DNA from: Furcasterigmium furcatum
Lineage: Eukaryota > Ascomycota > Sordariomycetes > Glomerellales > Plectosphaerellaceae
Length of the DNA stretch: 64,000 nucleotides
Direction of reading: 5' to 3'
Assembly (NCBI GenBank): GCA_001599815.1
Contig: BCIA01000005.1
Span: forward strand, 4,782,472-4,846,471
Positions 31,212 to 41,624 of this stretch are shown here, in pieces (positions within the stretch are counted from its first letter, which is position 1; each line of letters opens with the position of its first letter). Made by a program: the position numbers and the translations under genes. The notes beneath the pieces are model-generated. The model worked only from the letters and a program-made list of their open reading frames with translations. It had not been told where the DNA came from and searched no databases.

Positions 31212-32991
31212 TTACAATTTGCGAGCCTGGACCATCACTTCGAAGTTCTTCGGCTTCACGAACCAGTGATTCAGCGTCGCCCAATCTGCCTTGGGCTTTG
31301 CCAGCTCGCCACTGAACTCAAAGTCAAAGTCGCGCACGATGCGAGGCAGCAGCTTGCACATTTCGAGCATGGAGATGTGCCGGCCGATGCATGTCCGGGA
31401 TCCCAGACCGAACTATACATTGGACAGAAAGTGGTCAGCTAGTCAGTGTTCATCGGGACGTGGGGGAAATTGGCTGCAGGGAGACAAGGGAATTCTGGGC
31501 AAGCTTACCGGCATCCAGTGACGGTTCATGAAGCTGAGCCGGTCTTGGTCCTCAGTCAGCCATCGTTCTGGCCTGAACTCTTCGGCGTCCTCTCCGAAGA
31601 TCTGCTTGTTCCTATGCTCGACCCAGCTGTTGATTCCAACAATTGTCTGCACACGCGTACAAAATTAGCCTTTGTTTCGTAGGTCGTCCGCTTCGGCGAT
31701 GGAATGGGGAACACTAACGCCCTCGGGGAAGAAGTGGCCGCAGATCGTAGATCCACCCTCTGGAACGATCCTTTCCAGTGGCAAACCGGTTGCTGGGTGC
31801 ATCCGGAGAGCTTCTTTGATGACGGCTTGAAGGTAGGGCATGGCCATCGCCTCCTTGAGCGTTGGAGACTCCGACAGCTTCCCCTCAGCGGTGCACCGGT
31901 CGATTTCGTCGCGTAGGCTCTTGTAGGCATTCGGGTTCTTGATCAAATAGTACATATTCGCGGAAAGACTGATGGCGGTGGTGTCGGAGCCGGCAAGCAT
32001 GTTAGCCGAGCACCCTACCATGATGTGGTGTCTGGTGAATATCTCGGGGTTCTCGTGGTGCTTTGCCATCATCTTGCGCAGGAAGGGCTCCGCGGCATCA
32101 GGTCGTTTCTCGCTGATTTCCTTGGCCTGAGCCTTTTCCTCGGCTATCCGATCCAGCGTGAAGCCGAGCACATACTCCCGACCCGTGAACTTGGCGCCAG
32201 GCATGATACTCATGGCCTTGGAGATGGTGGCGTTGAACTGCCAGTAGATACCGACTAGGGCTCCGTAAGTGGTGCCAGATTCCAGGTTCTTGATAATGCC
32301 GCCAACGTCCTCGCCGCGGTCCAGGAAGCCCAGGCGCTTCGCATAAGTGATGCACCCGATGACATCAAAGGCGTAGCATTGGAACCAGTGCGCCAGGTTG
32401 AGCGGTGTCCTGTTCGAGGCGAACTCCTGGAGGCGCTGAGCGAACAGATAAGCACACTCATCGACGTACGGCTCATACGCGACGAGCGTCGACATGGAGT
32501 ACAGGTTCTGGAAGAGGCGGCGGTTGGAAGCGTGGTGCTGCATGTGGCGGTCCGCGAACAAGTTCCACTTCCCCGGGTGCTTCCAGACCTCGTACCATGT
32601 GGACTTTGGGAATTGGACACCGAGGCCGTAGATGGTCTTCTGCGCCTTGGGGTCCCGGAAGCTGTATCGGTTTGGGCCATAGCGAACCACACTTCCTGAG
32701 AAGATATGTTTCTGTCAGTGAATCATGCTTGAATAAGACCAGATGCGGCAGTTAATGCGGCGGGAGACTGTACGCACCGTAGGTATCGTGTAGCTTCCCG
32801 TTGTCCCATTCAAATCTGCCGTTAAAGACGCGCCAGAAATACCACAGGTCGGTGAAGCGCGTGATCCATGGGCCAGGTACTCGTCGGAGAGGCGACAGCA
32901 GAGCGCGGAGCGGTAGGTAAATCAGAACGCATGCTACCGCTCCTAGCGAGGAGAGGCCAAGAAGCTGGTGCCATGGGATGTCGAGGATCAT
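31212..32991 (-). CDS. Cytochrome P450, pisatin-demethylase-like, 509 aa
   Basis: Membrane-anchored fungal monooxygenase. Exons 32991-32778, 32695-31719, 31646-31509 and 31412-31212 close to 509 residues. An N-terminal ER anchor (LLGLSSLGAVACVLIYLPL) is followed by the Pro-rich hinge RRVPGPW. The I-helix has MLAGSDTTAISLSA, the K-helix ExxR is KEALRMHP, the PERF-like region is FRPERW, and the heme loop is FGLGSRTCIGRHIS with the ligand Cys. The HHIMVGCSANMLAGSDTT style is typical of the pisatin demethylase/CYP57-like clade, whose known members O-demethylate plant phenolics. The substrate here is unknown. It diverges from the bacterial-type P450 at 33795. Confidence 0.88.
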
Positions 32992-33282
32992 TGTGTGTAG
33001 ATGGCGCAGGTTTCGTCGTGGCTCTGTGGTGGTGATAGTGATGTCGCTGGTCCCGGTTTCCCTGATGCGTAGTTCGCGGATACCGATTTGAGAGTTGCAG
33101 GAGGATCAGTTCGTCTCACGCCTTGGCTAAACAAACACGAAGGTGTCAAATCAGGTCAAGGTTCATGTGAGGAGACCAATGTCCGTCGGAGTGTAATGGT
33201 GTTGCTCGTGGAAACCAAGTCATCCGTTGGGGAACTGCTGGCTGCGACGTCGACGTGATATCCGTTCTTTGTACCCGAACGA

Positions 33283-33288
33283 CCGAGG
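33283..33288 (-). promoter_or_regulatory. CCTCGG box (reverse orientation)
   Basis: CCGAGG on the plus strand, 292 bases upstream of the pisatin-demethylase-like P450 start. Confidence 0.35.
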
Positions 33289-33480
33289 GCCCCGCGGGGC
33301 CGCAGCCTGCAGTGGGCCGGCTTGGTCCTGATGAGGAGAATATTTGGCTGTGACAGACATTGAGTGATCAATTTGTCCAGACTGGCAACAGAGGAGGCTC
33401 AAGGCAAGAGGCAGCCGGGAGGAAGGCCGGGGTTAGAGTGGAGGAATGGGGAACGGAGAGAGTGGACATGTGGATCAGTG

Positions 33481-33510
33481 GGAAAGTGGAGGAAAGTGGA
33501 GGAAAGTGGA
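33481..33510 (+). repeat. Three tandem copies of GGAAAGTGGA
   Basis: A perfect decamer repeated three times, preceded by a partial related unit (GAGTGGA and GTGGATCAGTG upstream). It is a short minisatellite inside the P450 bidirectional promoter. Confidence 0.8.
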
Positions 33511-33650
33511 GAGCATGGTGCATTGGCAGTGGGCCAGTGGAAAAGGGGGCACACCAAACTGGACCGGGTCAGCGGGTGCCCTCCCTGCTCTGCTCAGGGA
33601 ACCCATACAGGAGGAAGCTGGAGGCGGCGGCGGAGTGCAGCGGACTGGCA

Positions 33651-33656
33651 CCTCGG
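33651..33656 (+). promoter_or_regulatory. CCTCGG box
   Basis: An exact match 139 bases upstream of the bacterial-type P450 start codon. Confidence 0.4.
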
Positions 33657-33794
33657 AGCTCTCCCGAAACGAGACGGATTACTCGCAGGTGGTATATATG
33701 CCAAACTCGAACAAAAACCGAGACCTACCTTGCCTAGCAAGGATCTCGGCGTAACAATAGACGTGCCCAGCTGTTGATTTCACGTGCCCCCGAG

Positions 33795-35138
33795 ATGGCT
33801 GCTCTGACGGACGACTTCGTCTTCATTGAGGACGGCAACCCCCAAGATCTGCATGCCCAGTATGACATGCTCCGGAAGCAATGTCCAGTCGCTCACAGCT
33901 CTACTAACGGCGGCTTCTGGCTGCTGTCGCGGTACGAGGACGTCAAGGCCTGCGCGTCGGACCACAACACCTACATCTCCTCCGTCAAGGCCGTCATTCC
34001 CAGCGATCCTCGAGGCATCCGAAGACCGCCGCTCAACACAGATCCCCCCGCGCATACCCCCTACCGCGCGGCCCTTGACCGTACCCTCAAGTCGTCGCGC
34101 ATCAGGAAGCTCGAGCCCGTGCTTGAGGCGCACGCCGAGCGCCTGTTCGCCAACACCTTCCTAGCCCGCGGCCAGGGTGAGATCTGCGAGGACTTCGCCT
34201 CCAGCTATGCCGCCTGGGTGGAGGCCAGCTGGCTGAACCTCCGCGAGGACTCGGCCGACAAGCTCGCGGAGACGGCCAAGAAATGGATCGATGCCTGGAG
34301 GGAGCAGCGCGGGGACGACGTCACGGCGCAATCCAAGAAACTGTACGAGATGGCGCAGGAGTTGTTGGAGGACCGCCGGCTCAATCCACGAGATCCCACG
34401 GAGGATCCCGCGTCGTCGCTGCTGTCGGAGACGGGCACAGAGGGACAGCCACTGTCTGATGAATTGCTGATGTAAGTTACTGCTAGGGCACCTCACCCAA
34501 CAGCCCTCCCAGGAAGCGCAACTTTGGCTCATTGTTTCGTTTTTGTTTAAAACACAGTGGCACGCTCCGCCAGTCTCTAGTGGTTGGCATGGTCGCGCCC
34601 CCTATCTTGATCGGGACGATGTGCAGTCACCTGAGCAAGGATAAGACACTTCAACAGACGCTGCGAGACGACCCCTCCCTACAGAGCGCGGCAGTCGAAG
34701 AGTTCATCCGCTTGTACAGCCCCTACCGTGGCTTCTGTCGCACCCCGGCTCGAGATGTCGAGATTCGCGGACGGGCCATCAAGGCCGGCGATCCCGTCTG
34801 CATGACATACGTGGCAGCGAACAGAGACCCGGAAGTTTTCGAGGACCCCCACAAGTTCATACTCAACCGTCACAACATCACAGCCCATCTTGGCTTCGGG
34901 CGCGGGCGCCATCGCTGTGCCGGGATGCCCCTGGCGAGAGTGTAAGTAGCTACCACCACACACCTCCGCAGTCTCAGACGTTGACCAGCCGACGCCTCGC
35001 AGAGCTCTCCAGGTGGCCTTGCGTGTGATCCTGCGAAACACGGAAGACTTCGAGGTGAACGGGCCGGTGACTTACGCGCAGATGCCGGAGTTGGGCCTCA
35101 CCTCTGTCCCGCTTAAGGTGGTACCCAAGTCATTCTAG
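33795..35138 (+). CDS. Bacterial-type soluble cytochrome P450, 398 aa
   Basis: Exons 33795-34471, 34558-34941 and 35003-35138 close to 398 residues. There is no N-terminal membrane anchor and the length is about 400, both typical of bacterial P450s rather than fungal microsomal ones of about 500. The ExxR motif is EEFIRLYSP, and the heme loop is GFGRGRHRCAGMPLARV, which has the bacterial-style His two residues before the ligand Cys. The I-helix has GMVAPPILIG where most P450s have the acid-alcohol pair (A/G-Gx-D/E-T-T), so oxygen activation must differ. It pairs divergently with a microsomal P450 and may act on the same molecule. It needs an electron donor not encoded nearby. Ancient transfer from bacteria is plausible; the fungal introns show it is settled. 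Confidence 0.85.
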
Positions 35139-35580
35139 TTTTTTAGGGCAGCAGTTTAAGCGGCGAGCCATGCAAACGCTCCATAAAGAAGTTTTAAGAT
35201 ATCACAAGAATAATCGTTCGGCACATGTATCCCCCCTCCCATTGCCCGAGCCACAATAACAACAGTGAGTGAGAGTAGGCTGCGTCATCGCCTCATTCTG
35301 TACTGGCCTTATGGTTTTCTTCTCGGAATTCAATGTAATTTCTAGGGGTTCAGTTGCACGTATGGCAACTCTTTAGTGCCGTCGTTAGGCGGACGACGAT
35401 AGGCCCATACGAGCGGGTTGTAAAGCTGTTGCCAAAATGCTAAAGCGCCGAGACCTGGCTCAGCCTCCACGTCTATTGTGAACAATCCTTTCATATTCCG
35501 CGATGACCCAGATGCAGAAGCTGCCAACGCCAAATTAGCAGTATTTTCGACCGGTGACCGCCCATCAGACAGGGTATTCA
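35139..35580. other. Intergenic region between convergent genes
   Basis: 3' region of the bacterial-type P450 and of the C2H2 regulator. The minus-strand frame that runs through it is an antisense or shifted reading of the regulator exon. No gene is recognised. Confidence 0.45.
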
Positions 35581-38008
35581 TCATATCGCCCGGGATTCCC
35601 ATGCCTCGACTACCTCCTCCATCTCCTGCGTGACACCCCAATGCGACGATAAGCTGCGCAGCAGAATCCTCAGCGAGCTGAGTTCGTACGACAGGTTGCG
35701 CAGATCGTAGTCGCCCGTCGCCACCTGGTCGTTGCCCTGCAGGAACATGGCCGTGTCGTGCTGCGTCTCCTCCGCCTGCAGGTCCCCGTGGCCCCAGAGT
35801 AGAGCCGTGTCCCAGTCGATCGTGCGAGGGACGAGAATGGTTGACTGCCCGTACAGGACAAAGGTGCTGTACGTCGCCGCCGCCGCGAAGATGGCACCGG
35901 CCAGGCACACGTCGTGCGCCGCCCCCATGGGCATCTGCGTCGCGGCTGCCTGGATCTGCAGAGCGTGCAGCAGACACTTCCGCGCCCCCATTCCTTGCAT
36001 CCATCGGGACGCATTGATCCCTACCTCGTCCCGCTCCTGGCCACCGAAGATGTGTTGCGGGATCCGGTGCTGCCAGCACATCCTCCTGGCCCCGCGAGCG
36101 ATGCTCGATACCGAGTCGGAGCAGACAGCGTGCCAACGCAGCAAGGCCACGGACCTTTCCCCCTCGGACAGCATCTCGCTCTGGAGGATGCATCTCCTCA
36201 GCTTGGCCAGGGCCGCGAGGATGGTTCTCTTGGGCGGGATGCCGACGGCGGGCGGGCCGGACCTGTTGCACTCCGTCGCGAGGGAGTGTAGCACCTCCAG
36301 GACGACTCTCACGTCGAACAGATGTATCTGTTGACCCGGGTCTAACGCTCCGGATTCGTTGAAGAGCGAGTGGCATAATTCAGAAACCCTACCTTCGGGT
36401 TTCCGCTGCATTTCCATGTACTGGAGCCACTTGTCTGGATTGTCGGCGGTGAATGCGGCGTCATCGGCTGCGAGAGGTAGGGCGTTTGTCGGGAGCCAGA
36501 CGGCGACGGTCGTCCCGCTGTATTGCGAGACGATGCCGTTGACCACGCACAGCCCGAGGAGTGTGCGCAGCTGCGTCTCTCGTGCCACCCATGTTTTCCA
36601 AGCGTGTGCTTTGACCTCGATGGGGTCGTTCTTGTCAGGCGGGGCCGCCGCTCCGGGAAGCGAGTACATGCCGCAGTACTGCGCCCACTGGGAACTCAGG
36701 CCGTAGAAGGTTTGGCTTGCCATTCTCAGTCTCCGATTCTACCCAGTGCGTCAGTTTAGCAATGCGAGTATCTTGTTCTGCGCAGGGGTAAAGTACCCTG
36801 GAGAGAGAGGCGTAGATCTGGCTCAACAAGCATGATTGGATCAGCTGCACACCGCTGCAGGGATGACTATCGCCCTTTTGCTGAATCATTTCGGGCCACG
36901 AGGTAGCAATAGCTGTGTGAGCCAGTTCCCAGAGTGCTTCACCCTGCATTGTGTTAGTCCACCTGATACCAGAGACGTGGTGGTTGCGATCCGGCGCTCT
37001 CGGTGCTTACTTTCCTGGCGGCGTTCTCTCTTCCAAGGTAGACAGAGCCCAGGGCGATGGCATTCAGCAGAAGCGGCGCGGCGCAGTTCCGGAACATAAA
37101 TGTAGCGCGGTGGAGCACCGGGAACTGAGGTATGAACTTTGAGAAGAACATGTGCAAACTGCTGTCAATAAATCGCGGGGTCAAGTCCTTCAGCTCGGGA
37201 ATTGTCACCACGCTGGCGAGCTGTTGGTTGTTCATCCACGTGTGAGCTCACTCGTGCTTCTATCTCGAACAGGGGGAAGGGGCGTACCGTCGTGGTGACC
37301 AGGCCGTTTACGGCCTGTATCGCGTGATGGCCGTCCACGGCGGCCGAGTTCGCTCCATGGCCTGAGTGAGGGCCGATGATCTCAGGGCTGGTGGAGGCGA
37401 CACCGCCGTCGGTGTCGTCGGCTCCTGGCGGCGCCAGGCTCTCATTCTGGGGCACGAACGGTAAAGGCAGTTCCCATAATGCAGGCTCCCAATACATGAG
37501 ACTCTCGCATAGATTTTCCGAGTCGGACCAAAGGAGAGAGGACTGAGGCTGGTAGGGCAGCGGCTCGCCGAAACCCGGTCCTAGGAGAGAGCCGGCAGCA
37601 AACGCCGGGTCGGGCGATATGGAATCAGGAAGGCCGTCGGCAGCAGGAGGATCTTTGTCGTCGGTCGTCTTGGGCTTGTGACGGTGAACCTTCATGTGCC
37701 GGTTCAGCACGTCACTCCGCGAAAACCTCCTCCCACAAGTGTCACATTGGAATGGCTTCGTGCCGGTGTCTGCAGGCCGTTAGGGGACAGATACCTTGAT
37801 GTTCTCCAGAGCCCAGCCCTGAGACTTACGCGATCGTTCATGCCGCTGTCGTGGCAGTTAATACAATGTGACTCCCAGATGCATCATGCCGGGGTGGTCG
37901 GGGAACCGGGGTTCGTACCTGGAGGTGCTCCCTTTTCGAGTAGCTTCTCGAACAAACCACGCATCTGAAGTCAGATCCGTTTTGACTGTTGCCGGGGGAC
38001 TCAGTCAT
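35581..38008 (-). CDS. C2H2 transcription factor with fungal regulatory domain, 700 aa
   Basis: Nuclear regulator. Exons are 38008-37919, 37845-37830 (only 16 bases), 37769-37288, 37220-37011, 36943-36797 and 36738-35581; phases close to 700 residues. Two adjacent C2H2 fingers lie at about residues 16-36 and 44-64: [21 protein letters not shown] and [21 protein letters not shown], linked by TGTKPF. The first finger is split by an intron. A Pro/Ser-rich linker leads to a fungal-specific regulatory domain from about residue 200 ([45 protein letters not shown]). This plan matches fungal C2H2 plus Fungal_trans regulators. The start ATG 38008 was chosen because it directly precedes the finger exon; an earlier start is possible. 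Targets may be the neighbouring P450 and transporter genes. Confidence 0.82.
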
Positions 38009-39089
38009 TGCCGAGGACGGCACTCCAGTGGCAGCGCTGGCAGAGGGCTCATATGCGCGAGCAGAGTGTATAGTCAATTGCAATCTTCGCTGTCGTGGAT
38101 GGTGTTTCCTGGAACCCCAGATTGCCGCCCGCCATGACAACTGCTGGCCGCACATGACCGCGTGGCCCCCGCTCCTGGAGGCTCCGGGCCGGCCCACGGA
38201 TGCCCGCCCTGTCTGGCACTCGCCGACAGAAGCGTGCCGGCTGGCACCAGGACGAACAACCTCACTTTGCTGGGTAATTATACCATTGCCATTCGGTGCT
38301 AGACGATGCGGGCTTGTGGACAATTTACGGCGCTAATGCTTGGCATGATAAAGGGATTGAGTGAAATTCGGCAGATGTAGTCGGCACTGGGATCTTTCAG
38401 TCGGAATGGGACAGGTCAAGCAGCCGAGCCTAAACCTTGATCTGGACGACTTGACTCGGCAGGTCACGACCCCAACCCGCTGGGTCAAACTCTCCAGACC
38501 CGGCTCTCTCCTTGCAGTGGTGGTGCGTTCTGCGATTCAGGATATGGCACTAGGCTGATGTGTTCCATCCCAGCTAGCATCGCGAGGAAGGGGGGCAGCC
38601 TGAGATGTTGAGGCCCGGGGTCGCGGGGAGAACGGGACATTTCGTCTGTATTCAGACGGCTCTACGTGATGGCTCTGTTTGGGTGTCTGTGGGGTTCTCG
38701 TCGGTTCTCGGTCAGGGCCGGAATTCGGAAAGTGAACCTCCTCCCCAACCCAACCTGCCGGCACCTCCTGATGACCACCTCTGTCCACATCTCCACCCTG
38801 CGTCCGTGGGGAAATCTGCTAGGTCTCCGCTCCTCCACACAAACCATCGACGCCCCAGAGGGCGAGAGTTGGGGTTAGCAGATACCCCGGACGACATGCC
38901 ATCCCCGGATTTTCAATGGTAGGCAAGCAAGGAGCTCTCTCTATCCTATTATCAATCAGTCGACTTGGAGTTTCGTCAAGAATATAAGACAGCCATGCAG
39001 AGGTTGGACCCTGGGATCCTCATCTCATCGGACAGAGCTGATCTCGCCTTCTCGACAACCGCCGCGACCAGCCTTGTTCTTCCGCCACA
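38009..39089. other. Intergenic promoter region, C2H2 regulator / Dal5-type permease
   Basis: About 1.1 kb between divergent genes. No coding region is recognised. A TATAAG-like sequence near 38983 may serve the permease at 39090. Confidence 0.5.
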
Positions 39090-40927
39090 ATGACATCTGA
39101 CGACACCAAGATGCCCAACAACACGGCCATTGCCCAGGCCGACATCCAACAGACCGAGGATGTCGAGAAGGACTTCAACCAGCAGTCGACGCCTTCACAG
39201 CTTGCCTTCTACGTTCCTCAGACCCATGAGCAGAAGGTGCTCGATCGCCGCGTCAACCTCAAGCTCGACCTTGTTGTGCTCTCGCTCCTCTGCGCCGGCT
39301 TGATGATCAATGCTAGTATGTTCCATCCCACTTCCCTCTCCTGGCTCGTGAGAGGTGAGCTTCCGCCCGCGTTCGTTGATGCTGATACCTTGAGTGTCTT
39401 CGCAGTCGACAAGAGCAACGTCGGTTACGTCGCCACAGGCACATTCATCCAGGATGCAAACTTGACCCCGAACTCTGTTGGCATGGCCCTGACCCTCTTC
39501 TCCGTCACATACATCCCCTTCCAGCCCGTGTCTGCCGTCATCGCCCGACGCATCGGCCCCAAGTACTGGATCAGCATCCTGCTCACCTGCACCGGCGCCA
39601 TCTGCATGGGACACGCCGGAGTCAACGGGAGGGGGTCGCTCTATGCGCTCCGCCTGCTGCTCGGCGCCGCCGAGTCTGGCTACACGTCCTGCTGCATGTA
39701 TCTCATGTCCTCCTACTACCCAAAGTACAACCTCGGCTTCCGCATGGGCTTCTTCGCCGCCATGTACTCTATCGGCGCCGCCTTCGCAGGCCTCCTCGCC
39801 TACGGGCTGCTGCAGGCCCGTTCGCCGCTCCTCAAGAACTGGCAGATTGTCTTTCTGGTCGAAGGCGCCATGACCATCATCGTCGCCATCCTTATCCTTG
39901 TGGCTCTGCCTAAGGACATAGAGACCTCGTGGTTCCTCAACCCGGACGAGCGCCAGCATGCGGCCAACCGCATGCAGATCGAGGATGCGGCCTCGGGCCG
40001 CCGGGACGAGAACGGGCAGCTCATCCCGGACGACCACAAGGTCACGCGCCGGGACGTCGTGGATGTCATGAAGGACTGGAGGAAGATGAGTCTCCTGCTG
40101 CTGGCCATCGCCGGTATCTTGCCAATCAACGCTTTCGGAACCTTCCTGCCCCTGATTGTCCAGGGATGGGGATACGCCGGCATTCGCGCGACCCTGATGA
40201 GCGTACCACCTTTTGCCGGTGGTGCCGTTGGTCTCATCATCCTCGTCTTGTCGTCCGACTACTTCCGCGAGCGCTCCTTTCACATCATCATCGGGTTGAC
40301 ATTCGCCGTCATCGGCCTGGTCATCATGTCTGTGTCACACGATGACATGCTGCGCTACGCCTTTATTGCCATCTCCATTGCTGGCGTTGCCACGCTTGGG
40401 CCGCTTCTCGCAGCTTGGCTTTCCAATAATACTCCTGAGAAGGTGAGTTTCTGGCAGACACTCTTAGCTGCGGTCCTTGGCTCTCTGATCTTTCTTCTTC
40501 TTTCCTTTCCCCCTTTCCTTTCTACTTTTATTTCTTTCTCTCTTCAATTACTGACCTAGGCTGCCCTCTCTAGTCCCATCGGTCCCTTGTGCTTGGTCTC
40601 TACGGCTGGACCAACGTCGGCGGCGTTATTGCCGGCCAGCTGTACAGGGCTGAGTACGCGCCATCGTGTAAGTAGCCAAACCCCGTGACGGACATACCTG
40701 AGAACCTAAGTCTGACTCGGACGCAAGATCGATACCCCCTGACGGTCACGATGATTCTTGTCGCCATCGCCTATGCCGGTGTCATCTGCATCCGCCTATC
40801 CTACATGTGGGAGAACCGCAGGCGCCAGCGGATCACGGCCACCTGGACAGATGCAGAGCGCGAGGCAGAAACCAAGTCGGACGAACGCATCGGAGACCAG
40901 CGCCTGACATTCATCTACACCTTGTAA
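39090..40927 (+). CDS. MFS permease, allantoate/anion:cation symporter (Dal5-like), 518 aa
   Basis: Plasma-membrane transporter of the anion:cation symporter family, whose members carry organic anions such as allantoate, nicotinate, pantothenate or tartrate. Exons 39090-39315, 39406-40442, 40574-40667 and 40728-40927 close to 518 residues. A charged N-terminal tail leads to RRVNLKLDLVVLSLLC, then the family's IDKSNVGY junction across intron one. RIGPKYWISILL, ALRLLLGAAESGYTSCCMYLMSSYY and LYGWTNVGGVIAGQLYRAEYAP also fit. About twelve helices are predicted, with a cytosolic loop at the centre. Its place beside catabolic genes suggests uptake of an organic acid substrate, which is inference. 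Confidence 0.85.
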
Positions 40928-41624
40928 TGTCTCAACTTGGGAAGGGCGGTGTCCGCGAGCCAAACATACTCCGGTGCAGAAAGACCAACATTGCGGACGA
41001 GAAAGAATGGCACAAATGACTCGTCGTCCCCGTCTGTCGGGCTCTCAATGCTCGGTGGTGGACCATGTTGGTTCATGTACATACTCTTTGCTCCCAAGAT
41101 CAAATTCAAAGCTACTCTCCCTCCTGCCCCACTGGATTCTTGGATGCAACCTGTGCTCGCGCAGATAGGCTTCCGGTGCCATGCCGGTCTCATCCGACGG
41201 CTTAGACCCGGTCCGTTCCCGGCGGCTGGCGGCCCCACACACGCACCCCCTGATATCGAATCTTCGTGGTAAGGCAACGCGACTTCAACACAGAGCATAC
41301 CTCCAAGCTGTCACAAATCCGCCCCTGTGACCACGAGTACCCTATCTGCAGTACCCCGCAGGCTCCCTAGTAGGTCCCATAATACCCCAGATGTGTACTA
41401 TCAATGCGTATCTCACAACGAGTCCGTGACAGGGTTGGCAGAGGCCAGGGAGATAACGATCCGTGTGTGCGAACCGCCTCGACACAGCAGCCTCGGCGGG
41501 AACAGTATTTAAGTTCAATGCCCTTGGAAAAGAGTCCCGCCCTTCTTTTCGGTTACCTATCGTAACACCTCCCCCATATCGACACCTGCCACGACCCCCC
41601 GAGCGCGTCACCACAACCACCACC
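40928..41624. other. Intergenic region before the sugar permease
   Basis: About 700 bases without a recognisable gene. CCTCGG at 41491-41496 lies 129 bases before the next start codon. Confidence 0.45.

Larger units (their letters stand above)
32992..33794. promoter_or_regulatory. Bidirectional promoter of two P450 genes
   Basis: 803 bases between divergent start codons. It contains CCGAGG (33283-33288), CCTCGG (33651-33656), a 10-base tandem repeat (33481-33510) and TATATAT (33693-33699, 96 bases before the plus-strand start). The two CCTCGG-type boxes suggest control together with the beta-oxidation genes, by inference. Confidence 0.5.

Noticed and set aside
39195..40283. A 362-codon minus-strand frame opposite the Dal5-like permease
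   Set aside because: It is an antisense shadow with no hydrophobic or catalytic pattern of its own.
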